DNA from: Limanda limanda
Taxonomy: Eukaryota > Chordata > Actinopteri > Pleuronectiformes > Pleuronectidae
DNA: 64,000 bases
Direction: 5' to 3'
NCBI RefSeq assembly: GCF_963576545.1
Contig: NC_083637.1
Span: 22,338,507 to 22,402,506 of the forward strand
Shown here: piece after piece, positions 1 to 14,363 of the stretch
Position numbering within the stretch: the first letter of the stretch is position 1
Layout: each line of letters opens with the position of its first letter
Made by a program: the position numbers and the translations under genes
The notes under the pieces: model-generated
The model's input: only the letters and a program-made list of their open reading frames with translations
What the model was told of the DNA's origin: nothing
The model's database searches: none

Positions 1-274
1 TACATGTGCAGAGGCAGAGTGAGTCGTGCAGTTGAGCCGCATAAAAACTCCATAACAACACACAAGACTCACATCTCTGAGATGAACTCAGTTTATTCAG
101 ACAAATTCAAGCCAAACCAAAGAGAGCAGGGCTTAGATTCAGTGGAATCACTGCAGGTTCTGTAGTAAACAACTGACACAGTGCTCAAACTGCTGTCTGT
201 CACTTTGATCAGATCATTCCTCGGTGCTGCAGGTGCATCTCTGTGTTTTCAGAGACACCCATCACCTGCTCTTT
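1..274 (-). pseudogene. Relic of a CD300-like gene 3' UTR
   Basis: Bases 1-274 match 2588-2861 almost base for base. That second stretch is the 3' UTR of the intact CD300-like gene at 2868-5077, including its poly(A) signal (AATAAA on the minus strand; here at 92-97). The match stops abruptly at 274/275. From 275 on, the sequence instead matches 5193 onward, which lies beyond the 5' end of that gene. The whole coding part of a second copy (equivalent to 2862-5192, about 2.3 kb) is therefore missing. What remains is 3' UTR only, with no coding capacity. Confidence 0.75.
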
Positions 275-1580
275 AGTAGCTTCCTCTATTTTAACCTCAC
301 TCTGAAACCACTTAGAACATGTGAGAAGCGACGCAGCATCCCTCCCAGCTGCAACCTGTCACACTGGGAATGTTATAGGACAGTGAATAACACCTTCATA
401 TATTATAATGTGGTTTATTTGGGTACAATGTATCTAATATGTCATTTCCCTTCTCTCTGTCACGCAAAATTAGACTTTTTCAACTGGAAATAACAAAATA
501 CAACATTACAACTCCTGAATTGTTGAACTTGGAATTTTTATAGTTTATGAACAGTTTAGGTTCATTCAAAAGGTATAAAATATCTGTGTTTCGGCCATAA
601 ATCATATTATTATCATTAATACTCCAAGGTACTGTGATGGAAATTAATCTTGAGATTTGAAATAATGAAATTCTCACACTGGAGTTGCCTTTGAGTCTTT
701 TTAATAGTAAGCTCTGCAGAGGTAACACAACAAGCATGTGTGCTCAAAGTGGAACTGGCCGCAAGTTCAAAAAAGCCAGAACTTATACAAAAATGTGTTT
801 CATAAAACATAGTGTGAAAAAAAGACATGAAATCATCATCTGTGTCTATCTGCTGTAGCAGTTGGAGGAAAACATCACAGAATAAGGGCAAACACCCTGT
901 TTGTCAAGGTCATAGCAGTGAGACACCACCAAATAAGGGTTTCATCCTGTCAGGTAGAGAGTATCACGGCAGTGAGACACCTGGTCAGTTTAATTTTCTA
1001 CCACAGTATTTCAGAAATCAGAAAGTTATAATTGACGATTTAAGGTGATGTCTAAAGTTTTAGAAAACAAGACCCAAGTTCTAAATAAACTGAGTGGTAT
1101 CAACAGTTCATCTGCATGGGTCCATCTTTGTGACCACAGAGCGTGTGATAAACATGATCCTCCAACCGGCTGAGATCCAGATGTTGGTACTGGTTGACGT
1201 GGCCTCGTACATCCACTTCAGCATATTCATCGAGACTGACAGCGGATTCCCGGTGCTCTGACGTGAAGTGGGGGCAGAGGTCAGGAGGTGGCAGCGGTGG
1301 AGCTGAGAGAGCAGCACAGTCCGAAGATGAACAGGTGCAGCGGGGTTCAGGTTCAGTTCCCTCACCAGGCGTCATTGTCTCATAGTCCGCTGATGTCTGT
1401 GAAGGGAACAGAAACACGCCGACACTTGATCTGTGTCCAGGATGAGAGATCAAACTATTCTCTGTATGAGATTGTGTGTTTGCTTGCAAGGCAATGTGTT
1501 GTCTTTAACAGGGCAAAAACCATTAAAAATACTTTCACACATGCACAGTGTAGACAGATATGAACACAAATGACCGAATC
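275..1580. repeat. Tandem-duplicated segment, copy A
   Basis: This stretch is highly similar to 5193-6501, with a few small indels. Both contain the last coding exon of a CD300-like gene (1100-1396 and 6021-6317) and its 3' flank. The similarity breaks at 1580/6501, where copy A jumps directly to sequence equivalent to 7939 and so lacks about 1.44 kb present in copy B. Confidence 0.85.
1100..1396 (-). pseudogene. Orphan cytoplasmic-tail exon of CD300-like copy A
   Basis: This is an open 98-codon exon ending in TGA, with an intact acceptor CAG. It is about 90 percent identical to the last exon of the gene at 6021-8412. It encodes a tail with the tyrosine motifs YETM, YAEV, YQHL and YHTL. The transmembrane and stalk exons that should lie between it and the Ig exon (1535-1926) are deleted, and that Ig exon has lost its donor site. 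I therefore see no normal way to splice this exon into a message. It could still lie in the 3' UTR of the truncated transcript. Confidence 0.65.
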
Positions 1581-2055
1581 CAGACTTTCAGGTGAGTGAC
1601 ACTGATATGATCCGGTTGTAAGCTGACGTCCACCCCGCACCAGTATGTCCCACCGTCCTCTGGGACCAGTCTGTCCACTTGGACCAGGAGGAAGGCTGCA
1701 GTGGTGTTGTCGTACAGGGAGAAGCGTCCGTTTGTTTCCCACTGGTTGTGTCTCTCTGTGCGTATCAGGTGAGTTTCATTGTTGTCCACACGGCAGAGGT
1801 ACTTGGCGTTTCTCTGCCAGCTCTGTGGGTATTCACATGTGAAGCTGAACCTCTGACCCTCCACACCGGTCACAGCTGTGGTTCTGACACTGATCAGAGC
1901 TGTCACAATGATGAACTCTGTTAGGTCTGAAGGTTTCTCTTGGTCACAGCAGCTTAAAAAGTCCTAATGCATCGAGGAATCAGCTTACCTGGGATTTGTG
2001 ATGCTGTGATGATGACGGTCATAGTTGTTCTCCATGAGATCCCGGCTGCTCCCAT
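1535..2055 (-). CDS. CD300/CMRF35-like protein, copy A, lacking its transmembrane segment
   Basis: Two exons: signal-peptide exon 2055-1989 (ATG, donor gtaag) and Ig exon 1926 (or 1917) to a stop at 1535, about 152 aa. The Ig V-type domain shows FTCEYP, KYLCRV and TYWCGVD, as in the CD300/CLM/pIgR-like family. After HLKV, where copy B splices out, copy A reads through a deletion junction into WIRSFVFISVYTVHV and a stop, because the donor and three downstream exons (equivalent to 6502-7938) are missing. If expressed it would be a short, probably secreted, single-Ig protein. The new tail is mildly hydrophobic but looks too short for a normal membrane anchor. It may equally be a pseudogene. The domain is otherwise undamaged. 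Confidence 0.6.
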
Positions 2056-2678
2056 CACTCCCAGTTTACCTTCAGATTTACATTCCACCGATTGGATCTT
2101 GATTTAATAGGAATCTGATAATATAACACGTGTCTGCTGTAGAGGACTGGATCAGGAAGCTTTGTTCATTTCATCACTTCTTGTCTCGTCTTTCATTACC
2201 GTATTTAAACGGGGTTTCATCGCTGGGATCCATTTCACACCTCTCTTCTAGATATCACTTTCCCATTTTAAACACAACACAATAGGTTTCATTGTCATGT
2301 GGAAATGTGAAATTCTTATTTGGTGTCTTTATTCATTTGACAGCTTGGAATCACTAAAGTCTGAACTTTTAACATGTACGTATCAGCCAAACATGCAGGC
2401 TCAATTATAGTTTATTGTATTTTTTTAATTGATCAATTTATTAATTTGTTTTCATGCACAGATGTCATCACACATATATGAAGAGCATGATATAGAAAAT
2501 AACAACACAACCAAATAAGCAGTGAGCAAAAACAGTGAGTTAAGCCGTATTACATACTGTCAACACAACACACAGACCATGTAGTTGTACATGTGCAGAG
2601 GCAGAGTGAGTTGTGCAGTTAAACCGCATAAAAACTCCATAACAACACACAAGACTCACATCTCTGAGATGAACTCAG

Positions 2679-2684
2679 TTTATT
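2679..2684 (-). terminator. Poly(A) signal of CD300-like gene C
   Basis: AATAAA on the minus strand, about 185 bases past the stop codon at 2868. The same hexamer is kept in the duplicated 3' UTR relic at 92-97. Confidence 0.5.
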
Positions 2685-2867
2685 CAGACAAATTCAAGCC
2701 AAACCAAAGAGAGCAGGGCTTAGATTCAGTGGAATCACTGCAGGTTCTGTAGTAAACAACTGACACAGTGCTCAAACTGCTGTCTGTCACTTTGATCAGA
2801 TCATTCCTCGGTGCTGCAGGTGCATCTCTGTGTTTTCAGAGACACCCATCACCTGCTCTTTCTGATA

Positions 2868-5077
2868 TCATGGGTGATATACATATGCTGCAGAGCTCTG
2901 AGGTGGTGCTGAAGACATTTGATGCTGAATATCTTGACTCTGTAGCACCTCTGGAGCAGCAGATGTTTTCACTGATATGAGGTGGCTATATTCGACCTCT
3001 GTGTACACAGACGTTGAAGCATCCTGATTTGGTCGGTGAGCACCAGACTTCTTATCAGATAATCTTATCTTTGACCGCACTTCTTTTGCAATGTCATCGT
3101 TCTCACTGTCGATCTGTGGAAAGAGAAAATAGAAAAATCTGCAGGTCATTGTGTGTTTGATTTTGCACAGTCCTGAATGTAAAGAAAATAGAGAGAAATA
3201 AGACAGGTGACTATCTCCCTGTCTAAATCTCTTTAAGATAATGAATACGTGTATTTCCTACTCTATGCATTAAACACAGAGAACCATGTGGTGAGAGTGA
3301 CTTTGTAAAACCCCTCCACATATGTTGACCTCTGAAACTATGAAAAGAACCTATCGTTTTCTGCTTAGTTTGATTTCCTGTCACCATTATCATCGTGCGT
3401 CTATATAAGGAGAAGGTTGTTCGGCCTTGAGGAGACTGACGTGTTATCAACTCTCGGTCTCATACCTCTCCTTCCTCTGCACTGACCTCGTCTCTGCGTT
3501 TCCTGAACCTCGTTGCCAGCAGCAGTGACACACTGAGCGTGGCAACGCTCCCAACAGTAGCATACAGCACGATGTCTGGCCAAAGGCGAAAAAGGCGTCT
3601 CAATCGTTTTTCACATATCGACATCGAGAGTGTACATCACAAGTTACAGCAAATGATCAGATAGAAACTCACCTGAGCCGGTGTTCTGTTCTCCTGCATG
3701 AGTGTTGTTTGAGTCTGTAAGACATGATCCAGTATTGTTTCATTCAAATTATGTTATTAATTATGTAATATTAACATTTATAATAATATTTTCACGTCAC
3801 CTGTTTTCTGCTTTGTATGGTCAGTGGTGTCCATTCCAGATGTGAGTTCTATTGATTTGGAAATGGCAGGTGTTGCAATTGTAGTAAGTGCTTCACCTCT
3901 AGTTGATTGTGAAAAGTCATCTTCAGGGTCCTGGGTTTTTCCTGAAAGAAAGAAAGAGTAACAGACAGAGTGATGTTTATTGTGTCTCTTGTCTCGTTTC
4001 TGTTACGGCCTCTCACTTCATTCCTGTTGTGACAAAGAGAAGATCAGTTTGAAACAGACGCTTTTGGGAAATGTCGATAAAATTTTGGTGAAAAGGAAAT
4101 TGAATAAAGGTAAAAGTGATAAAGTGATGACGAACGACGACGTCATAAAAACAGTTCCTGTACAGCAGGGATTCAACTCACCCTTTACGACTGTGAGGAC
4201 ATCTTCTTGGAACGTGTCCTTTAAAACTCTATCTATTCCACACCAGTAGGTTCCTGCGTCGCCCTCTGTCAGACGAGAGATGGTCACGTAGAACGTGTTT
4301 CTTTCATCTTTGATGCGGTATCTGCCTGTACTGAATCTGTTGCTTCTTATTAGGACGTCTTCATCTCTACAATGCGCCTTGCAGAAATATTTGACCATGC
4401 CATCTGCATAAGAGTGAGAGCATGTAATTGTGACGTCTCCACCCAGCTCTCCTGTTACAGATATAGCTTCAGTCTTCCAGAATCCTGCACAAGACACAGA
4501 GACAGCAACAAAAGTCACATCTCCATTCAGCCTTTAACAACTATTTTCTATAAACTCTCATGTCAATAGATTCACTCCTGTAAAGCAGTGGTCCCCATTA
4601 AAGATCCCTATGTGGAAGTTTTTTGCAGTTCATTCTTTCATTTGAGTTTTTATAGAAGCCCTTAAAGAAACATAAATGCAGCATTTTACAAAAAGCAAAG
4701 TTTGGAAATATAAGCTGAATTATATGTTATATATTTTATACTTTTTGACCGTGACATTGTATTTGTGGTTAGGAAAAGCTAATTTCGAGGTGAATCCACT
4801 GTGTTATCTAAACAGCTCACAACAGCAACTACAAATCTCTAAATCTCCTCCCAGCTTCGTCAAAACACTTTAAAGCCAATAGAGTTCACAGTTAAGGCTG
4901 AAACTCAACAGCAAGGCAACAGAAAGTGTTGCTTTAAGAATAAGGAATGTGACAATGAAAGGTTGTGAGTGTGTTCACTGAAACAAATACACAAAACTCA
5001 AACTCAAATAAGTCAATCTCAGGGAACTTACCTCCTGCAAAAATCAGAATTAGGAAAACCTTGTCCAGGCTACTCAT
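2868..5077 (-). CDS. CD300/CMRF35-like inhibitory receptor (gene C)
   Basis: Six exons, all phases consistent: 5077-5032 (signal peptide, MSSLDKVFLILIFAG), 4484-4182 (Ig V), 3941-3801 and 3714-3673 (Ser/Thr-rich stalk), 3575-3466 (transmembrane, VLYATVGSVATLSVSLLLAT), 3113-2868 (tail, TGA); 295 aa. The Ig domain has the canonical pair (ITCSHS, YWCGID) plus the extra close cysteines (KYFCKAHC) typical of CD300/pIgR-like domains. The tail carries overlapping tyrosine motifs SVYTEV and VEYSHL. The latter fits the ITIM consensus, so an inhibitory membrane receptor recruiting SH2 phosphatases is the likely role (inferred). The ligand cannot be read from sequence; mammalian CD300 proteins bind lipids. 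A poly(A) signal lies about 185 bases past the stop. One-to-one orthology with a mammalian CD300 gene cannot be claimed. Confidence 0.8.
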
Positions 5078-6020
5078 ACGTCTTTGTCCCTTTTCCTTTT
5101 CTGATCTCAACGCTGATTTCACGTGTTTGTAACGGTCCCCAAATTAATGACAACTATATGTTTCCTCTTTGCTCTTGCACTTCCTGTGTTTCAGTAGCTT
5201 CCTCTGTTTGAACCTCACTCTGAAACCACAGAGCACATGTGAGAAGCGACGCAGCATCCCTCCCATCTGCCACCTGTCTCACTGGGATTGGTATAGGACA
5301 GTGAATAACACAGTCATTTATTATAATTTGGTTTATTTGGGTACAATGTATCTGATATCTCATTTCCCTTCTCAGTGTCATGCAAAATGTTACTTTTTCA
5401 TCTAGAAATAACAAAACACAACATTACAACTGAATTGTTGAACTTGGAATTTATTATAATTTACGAACAGTATAGGTTCATTCAAAATGTTTATAACATC
5501 TGTGTTTTGGCCGAAAATCATATTATTGTTAATACTCTATTAGCACCAAGGCATTGTGATGGAAATTCATCTTGAGATTTGAAATAATGAAATTCTCAGA
5601 CTGGAGTTGCCTTTGAGTCTTTTTAATAGTAAGCTCTGCAGAGGTAACACAACAGGCATGGATGCACAAAGTGGAACTGGCCGCGAGTTTAAAAATGCCA
5701 GTACTTATCCAAAAAGTTGTTTCATAAAACATAATATGAAAAAAAGACATGAAATCATCATCTGTGTCTATGTGCTTTAGCAGTTGGAGGAAAACATCAC
5801 AGAATAAGGGCAAACACCCTGTTTGTCAAGGTCATAGCAGTGAGACACCACCAAATAAGGGTTTCATCCTGTCAGGTAGAGAGTATCACAGCAGCGAGAC
5901 ACCTGGTCAGTTTAATTTTCCACCACAGTATCTCAGAAAGCAGAAAGTTATAATTGACGATTTAAGGTGATGTCTAAAGTTTAAGAAACAAGACCCAAGT
6001 TCTAAATAAACTGAGTGGTA

Positions 6021-8412
<2,392 letters not shown>

Positions 8413-8431
8413 CACTCCCAGTTTACCTTCA

Positions 8432-8985
8432 GCTCACACTGTCACACTCTCTGCTGCTGTTGTGTTCAGTCAGATGCTTTTCATGCCTCTTTCCTCTTTT
8501 ACAAACCTGTCCACACATCCCACTCAACTTATGAAAGTGAAATGATGAACTGATTGTAACTCGTGTGACTCAAAACCCAACCTCTGTGTGTCCTCATAAA
8601 CTCTATCCTACACCAGCACATCCTGGATTCAGCCGCATTGCACACTTGGGTACCAGGAATGGGTGAGACTGGGATCAAACCACTAGCCTTTGTGGTTAGT
8701 GGACGACACGCTCTACCTTCTGAGCCACAGCAGCTTCAGCTGTGGCTCAGAGGATCACAAGGATCAACAAAAGCCAAAGGATTTTTTTCAGAACGTACCA
8801 GTTCAACGTATTTTACCACTGACCTGCTGATAATAAACATAGAAAATCTAGAAATTTATGAAAGATGTACTCAATTGACACCGGTCACTAAAATTACCCA
8901 TGTGCACAACAAAATATACTTTTTTATAAAGATGTAACTGTCATTGTTTCTCTTAAAGTGCATTAATAATATCTGATCTGTAGAA
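8432..8985. other. Segment upstream of gene B that is absent from copy A
   Basis: Upstream of the signal-peptide exons, copy A (around 2073) joins sequences that in copy B are separated by about 553 bp. The flanking CAG could be junction microhomology. The extra segment contains a tRNA-derived SINE head. The two copies therefore have different proximal upstream regions. Insertion and deletion cannot be told apart here. Confidence 0.6.
8660..8732 (-). mobile_element. tRNA-derived SINE head
   Basis: Read on the minus strand, this has a tRNA-like A box (TGGCTCAGAAGGTAGAGC) and B box (GGTTTGATCCC at 8681-8671), as in common fish tRNA-derived SINEs. It is too diverged to fold as a working tRNA. 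Next to it, at 8735-8751, the first bases of the element recur in opposite orientation and form a perfect 12-bp palindrome arm pair (TCTGAGCCACAG / CTGTGGCTCAGA). Confidence 0.55.
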
Positions 8986-9130
8986 AAACAGATTAACATT
9001 CCACTGATTGGATCTTGATTTAATAGGAATCTGATAAGATAACACGTGTCTGCTGTAGAGGACTGGATCAGGAAGCTTTGTTCATTTCATCACTTCTTGT
9101 CTCTTCTTTCATTACCCTATTTAAACAGGG

Positions 9131-9164
9131 TTTCATTGCTGGGATCCATTTCCCAGCAATGAAA
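9131..9164. repeat. Perfect 13-bp inverted repeat at a rearrangement junction
   Basis: TTTCATTGCTGGG (9131-9143), an 8-base loop, then its exact reverse complement (9152-9164). The left arm exists in the paralogous upstream region of copy A (around 2215-2227), but the right arm does not. Directly after the right arm, homology switches to the middle of a C-type gene. Confidence 0.8.
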
Positions 9165-9423
9165 TCACTTCCGCATTGACATTAAGAGTGTACATCAAAA
9201 CTTACATCAAATGATCAGATAGAAATTCACCTAAACCGGTGTTTTGTTCTCCTGCATGAGTGAAGTTAGAGTCTGTAAGACATGACCCAGTATTATTTCA
9301 TTCAAATTCTGTTATTAATTATGTAATACTAACATTAATAATAATATTTTCTCATCACCTTTTTTCTGCTTTGTAAGCTCGGTGGTGTACATTGCAGATG
9401 TGAATTGTGTTGATTTGGAAATG
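9165..9423 (-). pseudogene. Fragment of a C-type CD300-like gene
   Basis: Bases 9165-9423 resemble 3612-3867, the region of intact gene C holding its fourth exon and part of its third. The fourth-exon copy (about 9227-9268) is still recognisable, but its donor and codons have drifted. No Ig or transmembrane exon accompanies it. It is a non-functional leftover of a further gene copy. Confidence 0.7.
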
Positions 9424-11400
9424 TACCATCAGCTACACATATGCCCAATAATAATTATTATGTACAATATAAGTAGATTGTCAATACTGATGCATTAAAG
9501 CATTACGCAGCATTTCATTGAAGTTAGATTTAACTGATTTATTCTGTGTAGTTAACTTTTGTGTTTGTTTGTACCTGTACAGAAATAGACCTACAACCTA
9601 CATAGTGAGCACTTTTGGGAAAGTGAGGAAATTTAGGCCGCTCCTGTGTGTGTGTAATAGTTTAGTCCACCCTTCGGTTTATTGGAAATGTATATGCGTA
9701 ATGAAACAAGAGGCCCTAACCAAACACAAGCCAAAAAAACAATGGTTTAGGTTACTGTAACCTCAACTTATTGCACATACAAATTAATAATAATGATTAA
9801 ATTAAACCTATATTGTGTGTAACCTCTTAAAAATAGCTCAAGCTGCCAAAAATGTATTGTGTGACAAGAGTTAACGCAATTTCAAATGTTTCAGTACATG
9901 AATATGTTCATTTTTAGGAAGATACTTAGCATATAAAAGGCAAAAGAGGAGAGAAACTGTCTTCATTCTGATTGATGCAATGTTTTTCTTCCTCTGAAGT
10001 GTTTCTTTTGTCAATTTAAAAGTCTGCACAATGGTTAATGTTTCCTCTCTAACACTGAACCATTTTGTGCATATGAGATAACATCTTCGACTGTATGCTG
10101 CCTTCTTCCTGTGTGACTGTGAAAGGGCGAATGACGAGAGCTGCAGGCGGAAGAGAAGAGATACTTGGAAAAAGGATCAAGTGTGAGGACAAGTGCTTGT
10201 CATGCAAGCCCACACTTAGTTTCATTGCTGTCACGTTTTTGTATGGCCCACTTATTGCGTGACCTGATAAATATGATCTTCTTTAACCTATCTGTTCTTT
10301 TTCTTTTCCATCTCTGTGCACTGTTTTTACATTCATGGTCTTGAAAGTTTGCTACTGCTCAGGTTGGTGCATTTACAGCAAAAAGAGGAAGGGCTGAGCA
10401 AGACTAAATAGGTGACAAACAAGTGTTTTAAAAATGTGAGATCATGCCCCTCTGTATTTTGCATGGTCATAAAACTATTAAACTTCAAGTTCAAAGTTCA
10501 AAGCATTTATCAGAATGAAATTATTTCTTTGCCTTCCACTATGAATACAGTTAACAGTTAAATAAATATCAAAGTAAAAAATATTAAATATATTAAATAT
10601 TAAAACACAGTAAAAGATATAAACCTGGTGTGTACAATTAAACATCAGAGCAATGTAGTAAAAATGACAGTAGTGCAGATTTATGGTCTTATTGACCTTG
10701 TGAAAAACAAAAATTGTAAGCAACTGTATGCAATTTTGGTTGTGGTATGCGATGGGTCAGTTTGTGTATTTGTGTATCAGGAAGTGGTTGTGAGAGGGAA
10801 GTGTGACAGAGTCTTGAAACTAATGTTTAGCATCCCTTGCAGGTATTAATGCAACAAAAGGCCAGTTTATACCTCTGCATTAATCTGCAACTGCAGTGTA
10901 GATATGGTGTGGGAACAGTGTAGCACTGTACATTATGTCGTAGCTGGTCACCTATGTAAGTTCACATCAGAGTGACACAAACAAAAGCCTCTGGTCTGCT
11001 CTGTGCCATTGGGGTCCAGTGGCGGAACACACACAGTCTACAAGTCCATTCTCCTGCTGTCAAATTACCTGGTTTCGAGTCGAATTTGAATGTCGGGGCT
11101 TGCGGACACTTGGATGACACCACACGAGCAGTATGGAGGCATGTTGTGTTTTTAGTTTTTTTTATTATGTCTGTAGTTTAAGTCACCATTGCTTCTGAGA
11201 CTCCAGAAGTGATTTGTGGTCTCTAACACTTCATCCAGCTCCCTCGATCGGCATAGTGGTGAGTAGATAACCCTTTAATCTCATTCTAGAAGATGTACAG
11301 GACAGCAGAGATGTCCCTGATTATTATCACTGTACAAATTGCAATAAACCACAGAGAATTAACCCCTTACTAATGCACAATGTTATGCATCACATACCTG
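9424..11400. other. Gene-free interval
   Basis: AT-rich DNA between the C-type fragment and the next CD300-like gene. The short open frames here have no recognisable domain, signal peptide or splice context. I see no RNA gene or complete transposon. Confidence 0.5.
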
Positions 11401-11444
11401 TCAAGAATTCGCACCCCCACAGAAATCTATTCAAATTTTTGAAC

Positions 11445-11450
11445 TTTATT
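11445..11450 (-). terminator. Poly(A) signal of CD300-like gene D
   Basis: AATAAA on the minus strand about 60 bases after the stop codon at 11511, a normal distance for a compact 3' UTR. Confidence 0.6.
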
Positions 11451-11510
11451 TGATAAAACACAGAGGAAAAAGTGTGGCGAGGCATCGGCTCAGAAACAAA
11501 ATGAACCGGC

Positions 11511-14332
11511 TCAGTCATCAGTTTTAGGATCCAGTGCCTGATAGACGGCAGCATACTGAGAGGCATCCTGAGCACTGGACTCTGGATCGGGCTGTAGAGA
11601 CTGCAGCTTCACCATCCCCTGAGTGAAGGCACCGTCTGCATTTTCCTCACAGTAGTCGGCCTGTGAAGAAATCGAAATCACCATGAAGATAAGGATTTAA
11701 ATAATTACTAGAGCTTCACACCTAATAGAAATAAACATGGTGAATAACAGAGTGGTCGCTCACCTCCCCCTTGTTTGCTTCAAGTCTGCTCGGACCTTCT
11801 GACACAAATAATTAGATTCATTAGCATCTTGGTAGCATGTGAGTGTTTGTGTGTGTGTGTGTGTGTTTGTGTCCTCTCACCCGCATTACTCCTCCAGTGT
11901 CCGTAGAATACAAGAGGGATGAGGGCACAAACCAGGAGAGCCAGGCTCACCGAGATAATGATGACCACTGTGGTGTCTGCAAATATCAGAGGCAGACATG
12001 CATCTTTTCAAAAACAGGGCCTCCAAAGAAAATAGTATTAACAATTATTAATTCAAATTTACACAATGTATCATATCTATCATCCAAAGGCACATTTTTG
12101 TTGGGGAAAAGGTAAAATACATTTTTGTAACACTCTCTGTGTTCCGGGTGTTAGAATGACGTGTTGTAATTCAGTTTGTAATGTAGCGATGTATATTTCT
12201 TCTTGTGTTTTTGATTGCAAAACTCGACTGCCTAGCTAAAATTCTAAACCTATGAATTATTTTTAATACAACTAACCGTCAGACAAATGTCAGTGGTGGC
12301 CATCCTTACATCATTACACATGTTGTTTCTGTTCTGTCAATAACAGGTTTTCACAGATTGATTAAGGATCTAATTCGCAACAACCAGCATTAGTCTGGGT
12401 GGTGGTGTGATGACGAACATTTTACAAGTTTTAAAAAGGCCTCCTCGTGTCAAACTTACATGCACACTGAAGATCAAATTCACGAGAAATAAAATAAATA
12501 CATTTCTGGGAGGGGGGGCTAAATTAGGGTGGAGAGGGGGTTGCGTTTTTGATCAAATTACTATGATTACATTAGGTTGAAATATGTCAAATGTTTTTTT
12601 ACTTGTAGTCTGGAAGCTTAGTATAGAAGCGTACAGCTGCAGACGGTGACCTTGGAGTACCTGTGAGGTTGATGGTGGCCTGCTTGTTTGTCTTCTCTGT
12701 GGTGGGAAGCGTTAGCGCTGCGGGTGACGGCTCAGCGGTGGATTGAAAGCTGCCACTGGGCAGAGATCCAGGAGATGCAGGAGGAACAGTGGAAGCTTTG
12801 AGAGAGAGTGGGGCAGAGGATATTGTTTGTGCCTGTGTGAGAGCTCATGTGACATTGTGACTGCCTTAGAAAGACTGAAGAAGCGTCACAAGTCATATAT
12901 TATAAGTAAATATAATCATTTCAAACTTTTGAAGCAAAACAAGTAGACAATGACACCCTGTTGGGCTCAGTGTGTTTAAAATCTCAAAGGTTTATTGTCA
13001 AAAAATTAAAGACATTGATCATTGATGAGGATAGTGTATATAATCATTTTATGTGGTTTATTTGAGCCTACATGACAGTAAGCATAGTGTCTAGAAGACG
13101 AGGAGCATCCCTGGTTTAACAATCCTTCGGTTCAGAAAACGTAACCAAAAATATTCTCACACTAACCTCCGACTGACACATTGACCTTTTTTGGAAAATA
13201 TCTACTCATGAATGAAGGATTTGTTGTGACACTTCCTCATAAACTCCCTGATATTTCACACATGGAACAAACAGACTCACCATCTAGTACTATTAGATTG
13301 ACCTCCTGGTGCAACACCTCAACGCTATTCTCCACACCGCAGCGGTATCGGCCGGCGTCCGCCCTCTTCAGATCCTTTATGGTCACATTAAAGACCCCAT
13401 ATCCGCTGTTGACCTCCATGCTGTATCTCCCCCGCCATGTGACGGCCGACCTCTTGCCCTTCGATTGAATGAGAATGTTTTCCACGGAGCAGACTCCTCT
13501 GCAGAAGTACATGCTGTCGAGTTTGGAGCCATTGCCTCTGCTCCAGCCGACAGAGCAGTGGATGGAGACCTCTCCTCCAACATGGCTCCTGACTTCAAGC
13601 ACTGGAGAGGTCTTCACCCATGCTACTGTAGAAGAAGAAAGTACCCGGTTAAAGAGTTGGTGATTGTTTGTAAATAATCAAACACACACTACAATATATG
13701 CCACTGCTTGGAAGTTAGTTGCTTCACAGTGTCTGAGTGGTGATGACAACATAACCTACAGCTCACAATATATATCTCTATATTTCATATTAAGAACCCT
13801 CATATGTTTGAAGGGCTTCCACACTACATTGATGATAATTTGCCAGCCACATCTCAAGGATCTCCAGCAGACGTTAGGGACACACCATCAGTTATGGACC
13901 TCAGCGTCATAAGCTGTTTGAATCTGCTCATCTTCTTTTACATTAATGGTTCCTGAACAAAGTCTTTGTTAAACGTACAGGTACCGGGTAGCAGCGGGTT
14001 AGCTTAGCTTTCCATAATGACTAGAAACAAGGGGAGCAAGCTAGAAAAATGTACTTAGCATCGTCTTTAAGCACATTCATAATTAATAAAAACAGAAAAC
14101 TAATAGCTTGCCCCTGATACATGCATTTCTATAAGCGAAGCTATGCTAAGCTAATTGGTAACTGACTGTAGCTTCTTAACGTCTGAGTGGTGTTGACCTT
14201 CAAGTGTCACTGTCTGAATGATGTTATTAAACATGTTGTTTCCAAAAACAATGAAATGTTTAGAATCAATGCTACATTTTTCTCATTTAAAACTATAATT
14301 TGCAGCATGTCTGTCTTGTCTGCCACCAGTTT

Positions 14333-14363
<31 letters not shown>

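Noticed and set aside
8660..8732. tRNA gene
   Set aside because: A and B boxes are recognisable, but no complete acceptor stem or cloverleaf could be drawn, and the sequence matches a SINE head.
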